DNA from: Dietzia alimentaria 72
GTDB lineage: Bacteria; Actinomycetota; Actinomycetes; Mycobacteriales; Mycobacteriaceae
Assembly: GCF_000226215.1 (NCBI RefSeq)
Contig: NZ_AGFF01000005.1
Location: 96,729 to 160,728, forward strand
Length of the DNA stretch: 64,000 bases
Direction: 5' to 3'
Shown: in pieces, positions 8,060 to 18,858 of the stretch
Numbering within the stretch: position 1 is the stretch's first letter
How the letters are laid out: each line of letters opens with the position of its first letter
Program-made: the position numbers and the translations under genes
Notes under the pieces: model-generated
Database searches by the model: none
What the model was told of the DNA's origin: nothing
What the model saw: only the letters and a program-made list of their open reading frames with translations

Positions 8060-10057
8060 ATGGCGACCCCCAGCGCACACGCGAGCCCCCGTTCCAGGTG
8101 GGCGTCCCTCCTCGCGGCCCCACTCGTCGTGGGTGTTGTCGGTTCCGGACTCGTCCTGACCCCGGTCGTGGCGGCTCAGGAGACGCCGGCCAGCCCGGCG
8201 GAGTCGACTCGAGCCGAGGCGCCGAGGGCCGATGCGGGCCCCGCCGGGGCCACCTCCGCGCAGGTATCGCCGTCTCAGGCCACCCCGGCGCCGAACCCGG
8301 CCAACACCCCTGATGCGCCGACGCTGCGGGTGCCGACCACCCCGCCGTCCGGCGTCCGGCTGGACAAGGTCGAGTGGAAGAGCGCCAATCGCGTGGCCCT
8401 GTGGGTGCAGTCGCCCGCCATGGAGCAGGCCGTCCAGGTGCAACTCATGCTCCCGGCCCAGTGGAACGCCGAACCGGAGCGCACCTACCCGTCGCTGCTC
8501 CTGCTCGACGGACTGCGCGCTCGCGCCGACGCGAGCGGGTGGACCCTGGAGACCAAGATCTCCCAGTTCTTCGACGCCAAGAACGCGATCATCGTGCTGC
8601 CCGTCGGCGGAGAGTCGAGTTTCTACACCGACTGGGTGGGCGACGCCAAGGGGTCGACCTACCAGTGGGAGACGTTCCTCATGGAGGAGCTGCCGCCTCT
8701 GTTGGCCCGTGACTGGCGCGTCAACGACAAGCACGGCGTGGCCGGATTGTCCATGGGCGGCACCGCCGCCATGATGCTCTCCCAGCGCTACCCGGATCAC
8801 TTCCAGTTCGCGGCGAGCTATTCGGGTTTCCTGGACACCACGAGTTTCGGGATGCCCGAAGCCGTCAAGGTCGCCATGCAGGACGCCGGCGGTTACCCCG
8901 CCGAGAATATGTGGGGGCCGCTGGGCTCGGACCGCTGGCTGGAGCAGGACCCCAAGCTCCATACCGACAAGATGAAGGGGCAAAGCCTGTACGTCTCCGC
9001 GGGCAGTGGCAACACCGGCCCGTGGGACCAGCCCTCAGGGCTGCCGGGCATCCCCACCAACTTCCCCGGTTACGGCCTCGAGTTGCTGTCCCGGATGACC
9101 ACGCAGACCTTCGTCAACAAGGCCCGCGGGTCCGGCGCCCAGGTCACGGCGAATTTCCGGCCGTCCGGCACCCACACCTGGCCGTACTGGCAGTTCGAGA
9201 TGACGCAGGCCTGGCCGCAGTACGCGGCGGCGGTCGGCATCGAGAACGTTGAGCCCCCGTGCGCGGCGGCCGGCGAGATCGCCAGGGTGGCCGAGCGGCA
9301 GCCGGGCCTCGGTCCGTGCCTGACGGGCGAGTACGACGTCCGTGGCGGCAAGGCCACCGACTTCCGCTTCGGCCGGGTTTTCTGGTCGCCGCAGACCGGC
9401 GCCCATTCGGTCCTCGGCGCCATCGGCGCCGCCTATCAGGCCGAGGGCGGCCCCGATGGTCGACTCGGCCTGCCGACCTCCGGCGAGACCGCCACCCCGG
9501 ACGGCAAGGGGCGCTTCTCCACGTTCCAGAACGGTGCCATCTACTGGTCGCCGACCACGGGCGCGCACGCGGTCCGTGGCGCGATCCGGACCATGTGGCA
9601 GGAGCAGGGCTCCGAGCGCGGTGATCTGGGCTACCCGACCACCGACGAGATCGCCAACCCCAATAAGCCGGGCGCGGTCCAAGGGTTCTCCGGCGGCACC
9701 GTCTACTGGTCCGAGGAAACCGGACCGAAGGTCGTCGAGGGTTCGATCCTCAAGGCCTACCGCGAAGCCGGGGCGGAGAACTCGGAGCTCGGCTACCCGA
9801 CCACCAACGAGATCGCGCTGAGCACCCGCAACGGGGCATTCAGCCGATTCCAGGGCGGCGCGATCTACTGGTCCAGGAGCACCGGCGCCCATGTGGTGCC
9901 GCGGGGACCGGTGTTCGATGCCTGGGGCACGGTCGACTACGAGCGCGGCCGGCTCGGCTACCCGACCAGCGGACTGCGCAACACCCGGGACGGCCAGGTG
10001 ATGGAGTTCGAAGGCGGCACGATCACGGTGTCCGGCGGCCGGGCGGAGATCTCGTGA
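8060..10057 (+). CDS. Mycolyltransferase with C-terminal LGFP repeats (Cop1/PS1-like)
   Basis: This 665-residue protein has a signal peptide (hydrophobic core about residues 17-35), an Ala/Pro/Thr-rich linker, and an Ag85-type catalytic domain (about 95-395) with GLSMGGTAA (nucleophile Ser231) and His372 in GTHTWPYW. From about residue 423 there are four full LGFP repeats and one partial. Each has a W/F-W or Y-W core (such as GAIYWSPTTGAH) ending in LGYPTTDE or LGLPTSGE. LGFP repeats are thought to anchor proteins to the wall arabinogalactan, as in C. glutamicum Cop1 (PS1), so this form is probably wall-bound. AAGGAAG at 8042-8048 supports ATG 8060. The stop overlaps the next gene's GTG. Confidence 0.92.
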   Translation: MATPSAHASPRSRWASLLAAPLVVGVVGSGLVLTPVVAAQETPASPAESTRAEAPRADAGPAGATSAQVSPSQATPAPNPANTPDAPTLRVPTTPPSGVRLDKVEWKSANRVALWVQSPAMEQAVQVQLMLPAQWNAEPERTYPSLLLLDGLRARADASGWTLETKISQFFDAKNAIIVLPVGGESSFYTDWVGDAKGSTYQWETFLMEELPPLLARDWRVNDKHGVAGLSMGGTAAMMLSQRYPDHFQFAASYSGFLDTTSFGMPEAVKVAMQDAGGYPAENMWGPLGSDRWLEQDPKLHTDKMKGQSLYVSAGSGNTGPWDQPSGLPGIPTNFPGYGLELLSRMTTQTFVNKARGSGAQVTANFRPSGTHTWPYWQFEMTQAWPQYAAAVGIENVEPPCAAAGEIARVAERQPGLGPCLTGEYDVRGGKATDFRFGRVFWSPQTGAHSVLGAIGAAYQAEGGPDGRLGLPTSGETATPDGKGRFSTFQNGAIYWSPTTGAHAVRGAIRTMWQEQGSERGDLGYPTTDEIANPNKPGAVQGFSGGTVYWSEETGPKVVEGSILKAYREAGAENSELGYPTTNEIALSTRNGAFSRFQGGAIYWSRSTGAHVVPRGPVFDAWGTVDYERGRLGYPTSGLRNTRDGQVMEFEGGTITVSGGRAEIS

Positions 10058-10557
10058 GGCCCCGCGGCGCCGCCCGGGTCACCGCATCGGTGGCAGCACT
10101 GCTCATGGCGGGAGGGATGCTCACCGCCTGCGGCGGAGGTGATTCGACCGTCTCCGGCGTCCCCGACTCCGAGACGTTGGCGCCACCGCCAGGCGGCGCG
10201 GGCTCGCCGTCGTCGCGGGTCCCGGCGTCCGAGGACTCCGGACGTTTCACCGAGGCTCCCGCACCGGTTGCCACTGACTCCAGCGGATTCACCAGTCCCG
10301 CCATCGGAGCGCGCGAACGCGGCTACCTCGCGGTGCTCGAGGGTGAGGGGATCGAGACCGACGAACTCTCGGACGCGCTCGTAGCGGCGGGGAACACCAT
10401 CTGCCGCATACGCACGACCGGCGGGGCGGCGGGGGAGACCACCACCATCGCCGACGCCGTGGCGGGACAGATCTCGGCGGGCGGGTACTCCGACCGCGGC
10501 GTCGACGAGCTCTCGCGCACCGTCGTCGACGCGGCCGCCGGTCAGCTCTGCCCGTAG
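10054..10557 (+). CDS. DUF732-type lipoprotein
   Basis: This 167-residue protein starts at a GTG that overlaps the stop of the LGFP mycolyltransferase (GTGA), so the two are translationally coupled. A signal peptide ends in a lipobox (LTAC, Cys near residue 26). A disordered Gly/Ser/Pro linker then leads to a short helical domain from about residue 90 (YLAVLEGEGIETDELSDAL, then CRIR and a final QLCP). The spacing and the two Cys fit the DUF732 family of actinobacterial exported proteins. Function is unknown. C. glutamicum also has a small secreted protein at the same place between cop1 and the Rv3802c homologue, which suggests a role tied to mycolate transfer. Confidence 0.75.
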   Translation: MRPRGAARVTASVAALLMAGGMLTACGGGDSTVSGVPDSETLAPPPGGAGSPSSRVPASEDSGRFTEAPAPVATDSSGFTSPAIGARERGYLAVLEGEGIETDELSDALVAAGNTICRIRTTGGAAGETTTIADAVAGQISAGGYSDRGVDELSRTVVDAAAGQLCP

Positions 10558-10676
10558 CGGGTCGTGAGCCCGGACACCCGGGCGGCGTCTCCGGAACCCC
10601 GGGGGCCCGCCGGGCGTTGAACCTGTCGTCGACCCTCCGCCGCACCGTGCGGGCTGGTCGGGAAGGAGTTCGTATC

Positions 10677-11642
10677 GTGGCTCGTGGATCACGTGCTGGA
10701 GGTGGCCGCCGTCTCGGGTGCGCAGTCGGAGCGCTCATCATGGTGGTCCTGCTGGTGCTGGGGATCGGCTGGTGGATCGGTCAACGCGGGCTCCCCTCGG
10801 GGCCCGACGGTCCCGGGCCGGGTCCGGATGTGCCGCAGCGGTCCCAGCCCGCCGACTGTCCCGATGTGGAGATGATCGCCGTCCCGGGGACATGGGAGAG
10901 CAGTCCGACAGACGACCCGTTCACTCCCACGTTCCTGCCCAACGCACTACTGCGGACAGTGACCGATCCGCTCAGCGAGCAGTATCCGGGCGAGAGACTG
11001 CGCGTGTTCACCGTCCCGTACATCGCTCAGTTCCGGAATCCGCAGCAGCCCGACCAGGTCACCTACGACCAGAGCCGTGCCGAGGGCACTGATCGGGCGC
11101 GCGCCCAGCTGGTGGCCACGCACGAGCACTGCCCCTACACCTCGTTCGTCCTGCTGGGTTTCTCCCAGGGCGCGGTGATCGCCGGCGACCTCACGAGCGA
11201 GATCGGCACGGGTAACGGTCCGATCCCGGCCGAGTTGGTGCGCGGCAGCGTCCTCATCGCCGATGGCCGCCGCATCCCCGGCGAAGGACAGTCGCCCGGG
11301 CTCTCGCCCGGGAACGGGCAGGGCATGGAGATCTCACTGCAGCCGGCCACCGGGCTCACCCAGCTCATCGCCGGGGCCACGATGACCGGACCGCGACCAG
11401 GCGGGTTCGGTGTCCTCGACGACCGCACCGCCCAGATCTGCGACTCGCGCGACCTCATCTGCAACGCGCCGCTCAACGTGGTCGACGGCGCAGCCCGGTT
11501 CCAGGAGTTCCTGGCTAACAACGCGATCCACGCGATGTATGCCACGAACCCGGACGTGATCGAGGGAACGACGGTGCCGGAGTGGACTATCGACCACGTA
11601 CGAGGACTCGTCGACGACGCCCCGGAGATCGCCCACGAGTGA
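10677..11642 (+). CDS. Rv3802c-like cutinase-family hydrolase (mycolate-biosynthesis cluster)
   Basis: A 321-residue protein has one N-terminal membrane anchor (about 13-36), a Pro/Gly linker, and a cutinase-like alpha/beta-hydrolase domain. The nucleophile motif is GFSQGA (Ser163); the acid is expected in CDSRDLICN and the base in NNAIHAMYA. Rv3802c, at the same position upstream of fadD32, is an essential envelope phospholipase/thioesterase with a cutinase fold. The GTG at 10677 was preferred to the upstream TTG at 10617 because GGAAGGAG (10661-10668) lies 8 nt before it. It is followed by about 170 bp holding the probable fadD32 promoter. Confidence 0.87.
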   Translation: MARGSRAGGGRRLGCAVGALIMVVLLVLGIGWWIGQRGLPSGPDGPGPGPDVPQRSQPADCPDVEMIAVPGTWESSPTDDPFTPTFLPNALLRTVTDPLSEQYPGERLRVFTVPYIAQFRNPQQPDQVTYDQSRAEGTDRARAQLVATHEHCPYTSFVLLGFSQGAVIAGDLTSEIGTGNGPIPAELVRGSVLIADGRRIPGEGQSPGLSPGNGQGMEISLQPATGLTQLIAGATMTGPRPGGFGVLDDRTAQICDSRDLICNAPLNVVDGAARFQEFLANNAIHAMYATNPDVIEGTTVPEWTIDHVRGLVDDAPEIAHE

Positions 11643-11708
11643 TCACGCTGCCCCGGGGTCGGGTGTCGCGACGACACGCCTGGCGAGAAGGATGATTCGG
11701 AGTTCGGG

Positions 11709-11733
11709 CGTGCCCTGGGGCACGCTGTAGGAT
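11709..11733 (+). promoter_or_regulatory. Candidate fadD32-pks13-accD4 promoter with overlapping palindrome
   Basis: A perfect 7-bp inverted repeat, CGTGCCC-TG-GGGCACG (11709-11724), sits 3 nt before TAGGAT (11728-11733), a good actinobacterial -10, 81 nt before the fadD32 GTG. A palindrome next to the -10 is a typical operator arrangement. No regulator can be named from the sequence. Confidence 0.4.
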
Positions 11734-11814
11734 CGATCAAGCCTGTCGTCAGTTCACCCGGCATCTCCGCGGTCGACGACGTCGACCAATCGAAACGGAT
11801 CGGAACGGAGCAAC

Positions 11815-13767
11815 GTGGAGTTCGAGCAATACCACGACGCCAGCGGGGCGATCATCATCCCCGATCGCACCACCCTGGTTGACTTCGTCGAGTTCAACGT
11901 GGCCGCGGCTCGACAAGACGAGTCGGCTGATCATCTGATCTACCGGTATATGGACTACTCCAGCACGCGTGACGGCGAGGTCCAGGAACTGACGTGGTCG
12001 CGGTTTGGGGACCGGCTTTACGCTATCGCCGCACGTCTGCAGCAGGTGGCCAAGCCAGGCGACCGCGTGGCGATCCTCGCGCCGCAGGGGCTCGACTACA
12101 TCGTGTCGTTCTTCGCCGCCATCCACGCGGGCCTCATCGCGGTGCCGCTGTTCGACCCGGACGAGCCGGGTCATCACGACCGTCTTCACGCCGTCCTGGG
12201 GGACTGTGCCCCGGCGGTCATCCTCACCTCGACCGAATCCGCCGCCGGCGTAAGGAAGCTCTTCCGTGAGCTGCCCGCCCGCGAACGGCCGCGCACCGTC
12301 GCCGTCGACGCCATTCCCGACGAGCTCGGCACCGGTTGGACGCGTCCGGAGCTGGGTGCCGACGATATCGCCTACCTGCAGTACACCTCGGGTTCGACCC
12401 GGGTGCCCGCGGGCGTGGAGATCACTCACCGCAACGTGGTCACCAACGTCATCCAGCTCTTCGACGGTCTCGGATTGTCCCGCGACTCGCGCGGTGTCAC
12501 CTGGCTGCCGCTGTTCCACGACATGGGTCTGCTCAAGGTCATCGTGCCCGCGATGGGTGGCGCGACGATCACGGTCATGAGCCCCCGCGCATTTGTGCAG
12601 CGGCCCGGCCGGTGGGTCAACCAGCTCGCCGAGATGGCGGCCGAGGAGGGGGTCGACGGTGTGTTCGCCGCCGCACCCAACTTCGCGTTCGAGCACGCGG
12701 CGCGTCGCGGGCTGCCCCGCGAGGGCGAGACCCTCGACCTGTCGGGCGTCACCAGCATCATCAACGGCTCTGAGCCGGTCACGCCGGCCTCCATGCGCGC
12801 GTTCAACGAGGCGTTCGCACCCCACGGCCTGGCGCCGACGGTCATCAAGCCGTCCTACGGCATGGCTGAGGCGACACTCTTCGTCTCCTCCCCGCGTAAG
12901 AACGACGAGGCAATCGTCATCCACGTCGACCGCGGCGATCTCAACAAAGGCGTCATGACCGTTCTCGACGAGTCACAGGTCGACGGGAACGACGAGGCCA
13001 TCCCGCAGGTCGCCTGCGGCTTTGTGGCGCCCAGCCAGTGGGCGACGATCGTCGATGCGAACGTCAACGAGGCCGGCGAGCACGATGGGACCGGGCGCGA
13101 ACTCCCCGAGGGGCGGGTCGGTGAGATCTGGCTCCACGGCACCAACATCGGTCGCGCGTACTGGGATCGCCCGGAGGAGTCGCACGCCACGTTCGGGAAT
13201 CTCCTGACCGAGCGGCTGTCCGAGGGGTCCAAGACCGTGCGCGAGTTCGGCACCGTCCCCGAGGACGGGCGCTGGCTGCGGACGGGCGACTACGGCGCCT
13301 ACGTCGACGGCCAGCTCTACATCACCGGACGCGTCAAGGATCTTGTGATCGTCGCGGGCCGCAACCACTACCCGCAGGATCTGGAGAACACGGCGCAGGA
13401 CGCCTCCGACGCGCTCAGGCCCGGCTTTGTCGCCGCGTTCGCCGTGCCGGCCAACCAGCTGCCGATCGACGCCCGTAACGGTGAGGAGATCGCGACCGAT
13501 GACTCGTCGGAGACGCTGGTCGTCGTGGGCGAGCGCGCTCCCGGTGCAGGCAAGGCGGACCCGGTGCCCATCGCGGATGCGGTCCGCTCGGCCATCTCCG
13601 CACGGCACGGGGTCACGGCCCAGGACGTGATCCTGGTGCCGGCGGGATCCATCCCGCGCACGTCGAGCGGCAAGATCGCGCGGCGCGCGTGCAAGGCTGC
13701 TTATGTGGACGGCACACTGCGTGGTGGCCACCAGCAGACCGCCTTCCCCGACCTGCCGACGCAGTAG
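11815..13767 (+). CDS. fadD32: Long-chain fatty-acyl-AMP ligase FadD32
   Basis: A 650-residue adenylate-forming enzyme that activates the meromycolate chain and loads it on the N-terminal ACP of Pks13. The AMP-binding motif YTSGSTRVPAG is at about 190-200 and SYGMAEATLF at about 347. The hinge and C-domain motifs are RWLRTGDYGAY, GRVKDLVIVAGRNHYPQDLE and PRTSSGKIARRACKAAY with the catalytic Lys. The family insertion that separates acyl-AMP ligases from CoA ligases cannot be proved here, but the synteny with pks13 and accD4 is decisive. The start is a GTG with GGAACGGAG just upstream. It ends about 90 nt before pks13. Confidence 0.96.
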   Translation: MEFEQYHDASGAIIIPDRTTLVDFVEFNVAAARQDESADHLIYRYMDYSSTRDGEVQELTWSRFGDRLYAIAARLQQVAKPGDRVAILAPQGLDYIVSFFAAIHAGLIAVPLFDPDEPGHHDRLHAVLGDCAPAVILTSTESAAGVRKLFRELPARERPRTVAVDAIPDELGTGWTRPELGADDIAYLQYTSGSTRVPAGVEITHRNVVTNVIQLFDGLGLSRDSRGVTWLPLFHDMGLLKVIVPAMGGATITVMSPRAFVQRPGRWVNQLAEMAAEEGVDGVFAAAPNFAFEHAARRGLPREGETLDLSGVTSIINGSEPVTPASMRAFNEAFAPHGLAPTVIKPSYGMAEATLFVSSPRKNDEAIVIHVDRGDLNKGVMTVLDESQVDGNDEAIPQVACGFVAPSQWATIVDANVNEAGEHDGTGRELPEGRVGEIWLHGTNIGRAYWDRPEESHATFGNLLTERLSEGSKTVREFGTVPEDGRWLRTGDYGAYVDGQLYITGRVKDLVIVAGRNHYPQDLENTAQDASDALRPGFVAAFAVPANQLPIDARNGEEIATDDSSETLVVVGERAPGAGKADPVPIADAVRSAISARHGVTAQDVILVPAGSIPRTSSGKIARRACKAAYVDGTLRGGHQQTAFPDLPTQ

Positions 13768-13857
13768 CGCCCGGCGACCGGGACGGTCGAAGGCACCACG
13801 GGTGCCCCGCCGCGCGGGACACACCGGATGACACCCGAGGAAAGGCGAGCCGCTCAG

Positions 13858-16800
13858 ATGGCACAGAGTGAGATGACGGTAGTAGAGCTCCGCGAATGGT
13901 TGCGGGGCTGGGTCTGCCGGGCCACCGGCCTCGACCTCTCCAAGGTGACCGATGACCGCTCGTTGGAGGAGTACGGACTCTCGTCCAGGGACGCCGTGAC
14001 CCTCTCCGCCGACCTCGAGGACCTCGTGGGTCGGCCCCTCGACGCCACCGTCGCCTACCAGCACCCGACCATCGCCTCCCTCGCCGAATACGTGGTCAAC
14101 GGACCGGCCGAGCTCGACGAACCCACCGATCTGCACACCTTCCGCGAGCGCGGCGCCGGCATGGAGTTCGACGTGGCCGTGATCGGCTTCGCCACCCGCT
14201 TCCCGGGAGGGGCCGACACCCCGGAGTCCACGTGGGAGTTGCTCGCCTCCGGCCGCGACGCCACCTCACCTCGCCCGGCGACCCGCTGGTCCGAGTGGGC
14301 TGGTGACGCGTACGTCCAGCAGGTCTTGGCCGAGGCCCCCGACCGCGGCGGCTGGCTGGACGATTCCGAGGTTCGCGACTTCGACGCCGAGTTCTTCGGT
14401 ATGAGTCCCCGTGAGGCCGAAATGGTGGATCCGCAGCAGCGGCTCGCCCTCGAGCTCACCTGGGAGGCTCTGGAAAACGCGCACCTGCCCGCCAGCGACC
14501 TCAAGGGTCGCGAGGTCGGCGTGTTCATCGGATCGTCCTCAAGCGACTACCAGGTATTCCTGACCTCCGACTCCGCCGCGGCCTCGCCGTACGCCGTCAC
14601 CGGCGCCTCCAACTCGATCATCTCCAACCGGGTGTCGTACACGTTCGACTTCCGCGGGCCCTCCATGACGCTCGACACGGCCTGCTCCACTTCGCTCGTC
14701 ACGGTCCACGAGGCCGTCAACTCCCTGCGGTTGCACGAGTCGGACCTGGCTGTGGCCGGTGGCGTCAACATGATGCTCGCGCCCGCCGCGACGATGGGCT
14801 TCGCCAAGACGGGCGCCGCGCTCAGCCCCGACGGGCGGATCAAGGCCTTCTCCTCGGACGCCAACGGCATCTGCCGCGCCGAGGGCGGCGGTGTGTTCAT
14901 CCTGAAGCGTCTGTCTGAGGCCGAACGGGACGGGGACGAGATCCTCGCCGTCATCAAGGGGTCCGCGGTGAACTCGGACGGCCGGTCGAACGGCATGACC
15001 GCACCCAACCCCGACGCCCAGGTCGCGGTACTGCGCCAGGCGTACGCCGACGCCGGCGTCGACCCCAAGACGGTCGACTACATCGAGGCACACGGCACCG
15101 GCACGATCCTCGGGGACCCGATCGAGGCCACGGCGCTGGGACAGGTACTCGGCCGCGGCCGCGACGCGGACCGCCCCACGCTGCTTGGCTCGGCCAAGAC
15201 CAACTTCGGCCACATGGAGTCGGCTGCCGGCGCCGCCGGCCTGGCCAAGGTCATCCTCGGCATCGGCAAGAACGCGCTCCCACCCACACTCAACTTCGCG
15301 GGCCCCAACCCGTACATCGACTTCGATGCCGCCCGGCTCAGCGTCGTCACCGAGACCACTCCGTGGCCCCGCTACAGCGGTCGGGCCGTGGCCGGCGTCT
15401 CCGGATTCGGTTTCGGCGGCACCAATGCGCACGTCGTGGTGGCCGAGTACCAACCGTCCCGGGCCCCTGCACCGGTGGGGGCCGTCGACACCGCGGTCGA
15501 CGACGTCGCCCGCAGCGTCTCCGACGCCGTGATCCGCAACGCCGACGAGCTCGCGACCACCGGCACCTCCGTCGCGGGGGCCGCGGCCACCGTGCTCGTG
15601 GTCTCGGGGTCGCTGCCGTCGCGCCGCAAGGCGACGGCCGGGCAGATCGCAGACTGGCTCGAGGCGCAGGACGACTCGGTGGATCTCGGGGCCGTCGCGC
15701 GAACCCTGGCCGCCCGCAACCACGGGCGCTCCCGTGGTGCCGTGGTGGGCCACACCCGCGCCGAACTCGTCGCCGGACTGCGTGCCCTGTCCGTCGGTGA
15801 CCCCGGCCCCGGCGTGTTCAGCGCCGACGCTCCCGCCGGCACCGGCGACGTCTGGGTGTTCTCGGGCTTCGGCGCCCAGCACCGCAAGATGGCCAAGGAG
15901 CTCTACCTGTCCAACCCGCTGTTCGCCCACTGCCTGGACGCGGTGGACGAGCTCATCGACTTCGAGGCCGGCTACCGGATGGTCGAGCTGTTCCTCGACG
16001 ACTCGGTCACCTATGAGGTCGAGAACGCGCAGGTCGGGATCTTCGCCATCCAGGTGGCACTGATCGACACGCTGCGCGCGCTCGGCGCCAAGCCGGAGGC
16101 CGTGATCGGCCACTCGATGGGTGAGGTGGCCGCTGCGTACGCCACCGGTGGTCTCAGCCTCGAGGACGCGGTGCGCGTGATCTGCGTGCGCTCGCGACTC
16201 ATGGGCGACGCCGAGGGGCAGGTTTCCGACGCCGAAGCCGGCGCCATGGCGCTGGTCGAATACTCGGCTGACGAGGTCGCGCAGATCATCGCCGACAACC
16301 CGCAGTTCGCCTCCATCGAGCCGGCCGTCTACGCCGCGCCCACCCACACCACGGTCGGCGGCCGCGCCAAGCCCGTCGCCGAGTTCGTGGCCTGGGTCGA
16401 GGAGCAGGGTAAGTTCGCCCGGCAGCTCCAGGTCCGGGGCGCCGGTCACACCTCGGACGTCGACATGTTGCTCGGTGAGCTGGCTGCGGAGATTGCCGGC
16501 CTCGAACCGCGCACCCTCACCTCCGGCCTGTTCTCCTCCGTCGACCGCGAGACCTTCTACCGCGCCGGCCACGAGCCGATCCACGCGGAGGAGTACTGGG
16601 TCAAGGGCATGCGCCACCAGGTGTGGTTCACGCAGGCGGTCCGCAAGGCCGTCGACGCCGGTTACGTGACGTTCCTCGAGCTGGCGCCCAATCCGGTGGC
16701 CGCGATGTCCGTGGCGGCCACGTGCTTCGACGCCGGGCTGATGGAGCCCAACCTGGTGTACACGCTCAAGCGCAAGGAATCCGAGGCGGACACCCTGCTG

Positions 16801-18858
16801 AGCGCGATCGCCCAGCTCTACGTCCACGGCCATGAGGTGGACATGCCCTCGGTGGTGGAGATGCTGCACGGGCACGTCACCGGTCCGGGGCGATACGCAC
16901 AGGTTCCGGGGACCGCCTGGAAGCGTCGCACCCTCTGGCCCACGGTCACTGCGGGGGGCGGTTCGGGCGAGGGCCGCATGCCCGGCTCGTACGTCGCTCT
17001 CCCGGACGGTCGCCACGCGTGGCAGGTCCGTGCCGAGGTGGTTCCGAGTGTGGACGCGCTGATGACCTCGGCCGCCGCGTCGGTGGTCGAGGGCGCCACC
17101 CTCACCGCAGTCAACCGCCCCGGCGTGCTGCCGGCGGCGGGCACGGTCACCACCACCATGACGCCCCACCCGGGAGGTGCGTCGTTGCGGGTGCACGCGC
17201 ACACCGGCACCGCCGCCGCCCCGGCGTTCTCGCTGGTCGCGGAGTGCGCGGTGACGGGTGGTACTCCCGTGGACCCGGACAGTGCTCCGGAGACCCACTA
17301 CGTGTCGGCCGAGTCCGACGCGCCGGTGGTGGAGAGTGACGACGACGAGGCCGACAACCGCTGGACCCCCGACTCGGGCGAGGAGATCGGCGACCGTCTG
17401 GCCCGGATCATCGGCTCCTCGATGGGGTACAGCCCCGACGACCTGCCCCGGGAGCTCCCGCTCCTCGATCTCGGCCTGGATTCGCTCATGGCGGTCCGGA
17501 TCAAGAACCGTGTCGAGCACGAGTTCGCCATTCCGCCGCTCGAGCTACAGGCCATGCGTGACGCGTCGTTGAACGATGTCGCCGAGATGGTCCGCTTCGC
17601 CGTGGAGAACCCCGAGCAGGTGGGCGAGCTGGCCGCGCAGCAGGCTCGTGGCGAGGGCAACGGCGCGGTCGACGTTGCCGCGCTGCGGGACCACGACGCC
17701 ACTTCCGGTTCGTTTGACGGCGCGGACGCCGGCTCTCCGAGTAGTGCGGGCGCGGGCGGCGACGCCGTGTCCATCGCCCCGCGTGACGACACCGAGCGCA
17801 TGGCGTTCGGTGCGTGGGCCGTGGTGACCGGCGCGGCCGCGCCCGGCGTGACCGGCACCCTGCCCGCGATCGACGACGCCACCCGGTCCGCACTGGCTGC
17901 GCGGCTGTCGGATCGCACCGGCGGCGACATCACGGTCGACCAGCTGGCCGCTGCGGGGACCATCGCCGATATCGCGGACCTACTGCGGCCGTTCACCGAG
18001 GTCGCGGTGGAAGGCAACATCCGCGTGCTCGCCGAGGGCACAGCCCAGGCGACCCCGCTGTTCCTGTTCCACGCGGCCGGTGGCTCATCGTTCGTCTACG
18101 AGCCGCTCGTCGACCGTCTGGGTGGCGGGAACCCCGTGTACGGGGTCGAGCGCACCGAGGGCCCGCTGGTAGAGCGGGCCGCCGGTTACCTCGACCGGAT
18201 CCGCGAGCTCGCCGCCGGTCGTCCCGTTGCCCTGGGTGGCTGGTCATTCGGTGGCGCCCTGGCGGTGGAGGTCGCGCGGCAGTTGCGGCTCGCCGGCGAC
18301 GAGGTGGCTCTGGTCGCCCTGCTGGACACCGTGCAGCCGTCGGAACCCATCCCGGACACCCTCGACGAGGCCGAGGCGCGCTGGAAGCGTTACTCGGACT
18401 TCGCCAAGCGCACCTACGGACTCGACGTGGAGGTCCCGCGGGAATTCCTGGCCGAGCACGGAGAGGACGGCGTCCTGGGTATGCTCCTCGGGGCTCTGGG
18501 CGCGGAGGCCAACGCCATGGGCGGGGGCGTGATCGAGCACCAGCGCGCCAGCTTCGTGGACAACCGCATCCTGCAGAGCGCGGATCTGTCCTCGTGGGCG
18601 GGAGTGGGGGCCGAGGTGCCTTTCGTGCTCTACCGTGCTGAGCGCATGCACGGCGGCGCGATCGAGCTGGAGCCGCGCTACGCACACGTCGATCCAGACG
18701 GCGGTTGGGCCGGGATCGTCACTGATCTCGAGATCGTACAACTGAGAGGAGACCACCTCGCGGTGGTCGACGAGCCGGTTGTCGGTACGGTCGGTAAGCA
18801 TTTGGCGCGTCGGCTCTCCGAGCTCGACGCGGGAGTACGGAAGGAATCGGACGCGTGA
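13858..18858 (+). CDS. pks13: Polyketide synthase Pks13 (mycolate condensase)
   Basis: A 1666-residue enzyme that condenses the activated meromycolate with the carboxylated alpha chain and releases it onto trehalose as the beta-keto precursor of mycolic acids. Domains in order: N-terminal ACP with Ser43 in GLSSRDAV; ketosynthase (about 100-530) with Cys276 in DTACSTS; acyltransferase (about 600-900) with Ser753 in GHSMGE; second ACP with Ser1209 in [11 protein letters not shown]; and thioesterase (about 1390-1660) with Ser1463 in GWSFGGALA. This ACP-KS-AT-ACP-TE layout is diagnostic. ATG 13858 is preferred over ATG 13828 because AGGAAAGGCGAG lies just before it, while 13828 has no ribosome-binding site. 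The stop overlaps the accD4 GTG. Confidence 0.97.
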   Translation: MAQSEMTVVELREWLRGWVCRATGLDLSKVTDDRSLEEYGLSSRDAVTLSADLEDLVGRPLDATVAYQHPTIASLAEYVVNGPAELDEPTDLHTFRERGAGMEFDVAVIGFATRFPGGADTPESTWELLASGRDATSPRPATRWSEWAGDAYVQQVLAEAPDRGGWLDDSEVRDFDAEFFGMSPREAEMVDPQQRLALELTWEALENAHLPASDLKGREVGVFIGSSSSDYQVFLTSDSAAASPYAVTGASNSIISNRVSYTFDFRGPSMTLDTACSTSLVTVHEAVNSLRLHESDLAVAGGVNMMLAPAATMGFAKTGAALSPDGRIKAFSSDANGICRAEGGGVFILKRLSEAERDGDEILAVIKGSAVNSDGRSNGMTAPNPDAQVAVLRQAYADAGVDPKTVDYIEAHGTGTILGDPIEATALGQVLGRGRDADRPTLLGSAKTNFGHMESAAGAAGLAKVILGIGKNALPPTLNFAGPNPYIDFDAARLSVVTETTPWPRYSGRAVAGVSGFGFGGTNAHVVVAEYQPSRAPAPVGAVDTAVDDVARSVSDAVIRNADELATTGTSVAGAAATVLVVSGSLPSRRKATAGQIADWLEAQDDSVDLGAVARTLAARNHGRSRGAVVGHTRAELVAGLRALSVGDPGPGVFSADAPAGTGDVWVFSGFGAQHRKMAKELYLSNPLFAHCLDAVDELIDFEAGYRMVELFLDDSVTYEVENAQVGIFAIQVALIDTLRALGAKPEAVIGHSMGEVAAAYATGGLSLEDAVRVICVRSRLMGDAEGQVSDAEAGAMALVEYSADEVAQIIADNPQFASIEPAVYAAPTHTTVGGRAKPVAEFVAWVEEQGKFARQLQVRGAGHTSDVDMLLGELAAEIAGLEPRTLTSGLFSSVDRETFYRAGHEPIHAEEYWVKGMRHQVWFTQAVRKAVDAGYVTFLELAPNPVAAMSVAATCFDAGLMEPNLVYTLKRKESEADTLLSAIAQLYVHGHEVDMPSVVEMLHGHVTGPGRYAQVPGTAWKRRTLWPTVTAGGGSGEGRMPGSYVALPDGRHAWQVRAEVVPSVDALMTSAAASVVEGATLTAVNRPGVLPAAGTVTTTMTPHPGGASLRVHAHTGTAAAPAFSLVAECAVTGGTPVDPDSAPETHYVSAESDAPVVESDDDEADNRWTPDSGEEIGDRLARIIGSSMGYSPDDLPRELPLLDLGLDSLMAVRIKNRVEHEFAIPPLELQAMRDASLNDVAEMVRFAVENPEQVGELAAQQARGEGNGAVDVAALRDHDATSGSFDGADAGSPSSAGAGGDAVSIAPRDDTERMAFGAWAVVTGAAAPGVTGTLPAIDDATRSALAARLSDRTGGDITVDQLAAAGTIADIADLLRPFTEVAVEGNIRVLAEGTAQATPLFLFHAAGGSSFVYEPLVDRLGGGNPVYGVERTEGPLVERAAGYLDRIRELAAGRPVALGGWSFGGALAVEVARQLRLAGDEVALVALLDTVQPSEPIPDTLDEAEARWKRYSDFAKRTYGLDVEVPREFLAEHGEDGVLGMLLGALGAEANAMGGGVIEHQRASFVDNRILQSADLSSWAGVGAEVPFVLYRAERMHGGAIELEPRYAHVDPDGGWAGIVTDLEIVQLRGDHLAVVDEPVVGTVGKHLARRLSELDAGVRKESDA

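Noticed and set aside
14539..17520. A 993-codon open frame on the - strand inside pks13, and other long antisense frames (such as 22038-23441, 25279-27420 and 4429-5472).
   Set aside because: They lie wholly opposite genes with clear domains. Their Arg/Gly/Pro/Val/Asp-rich composition is that of high-GC shadow frames, and they have no recognisable motifs or ribosome-binding sites.
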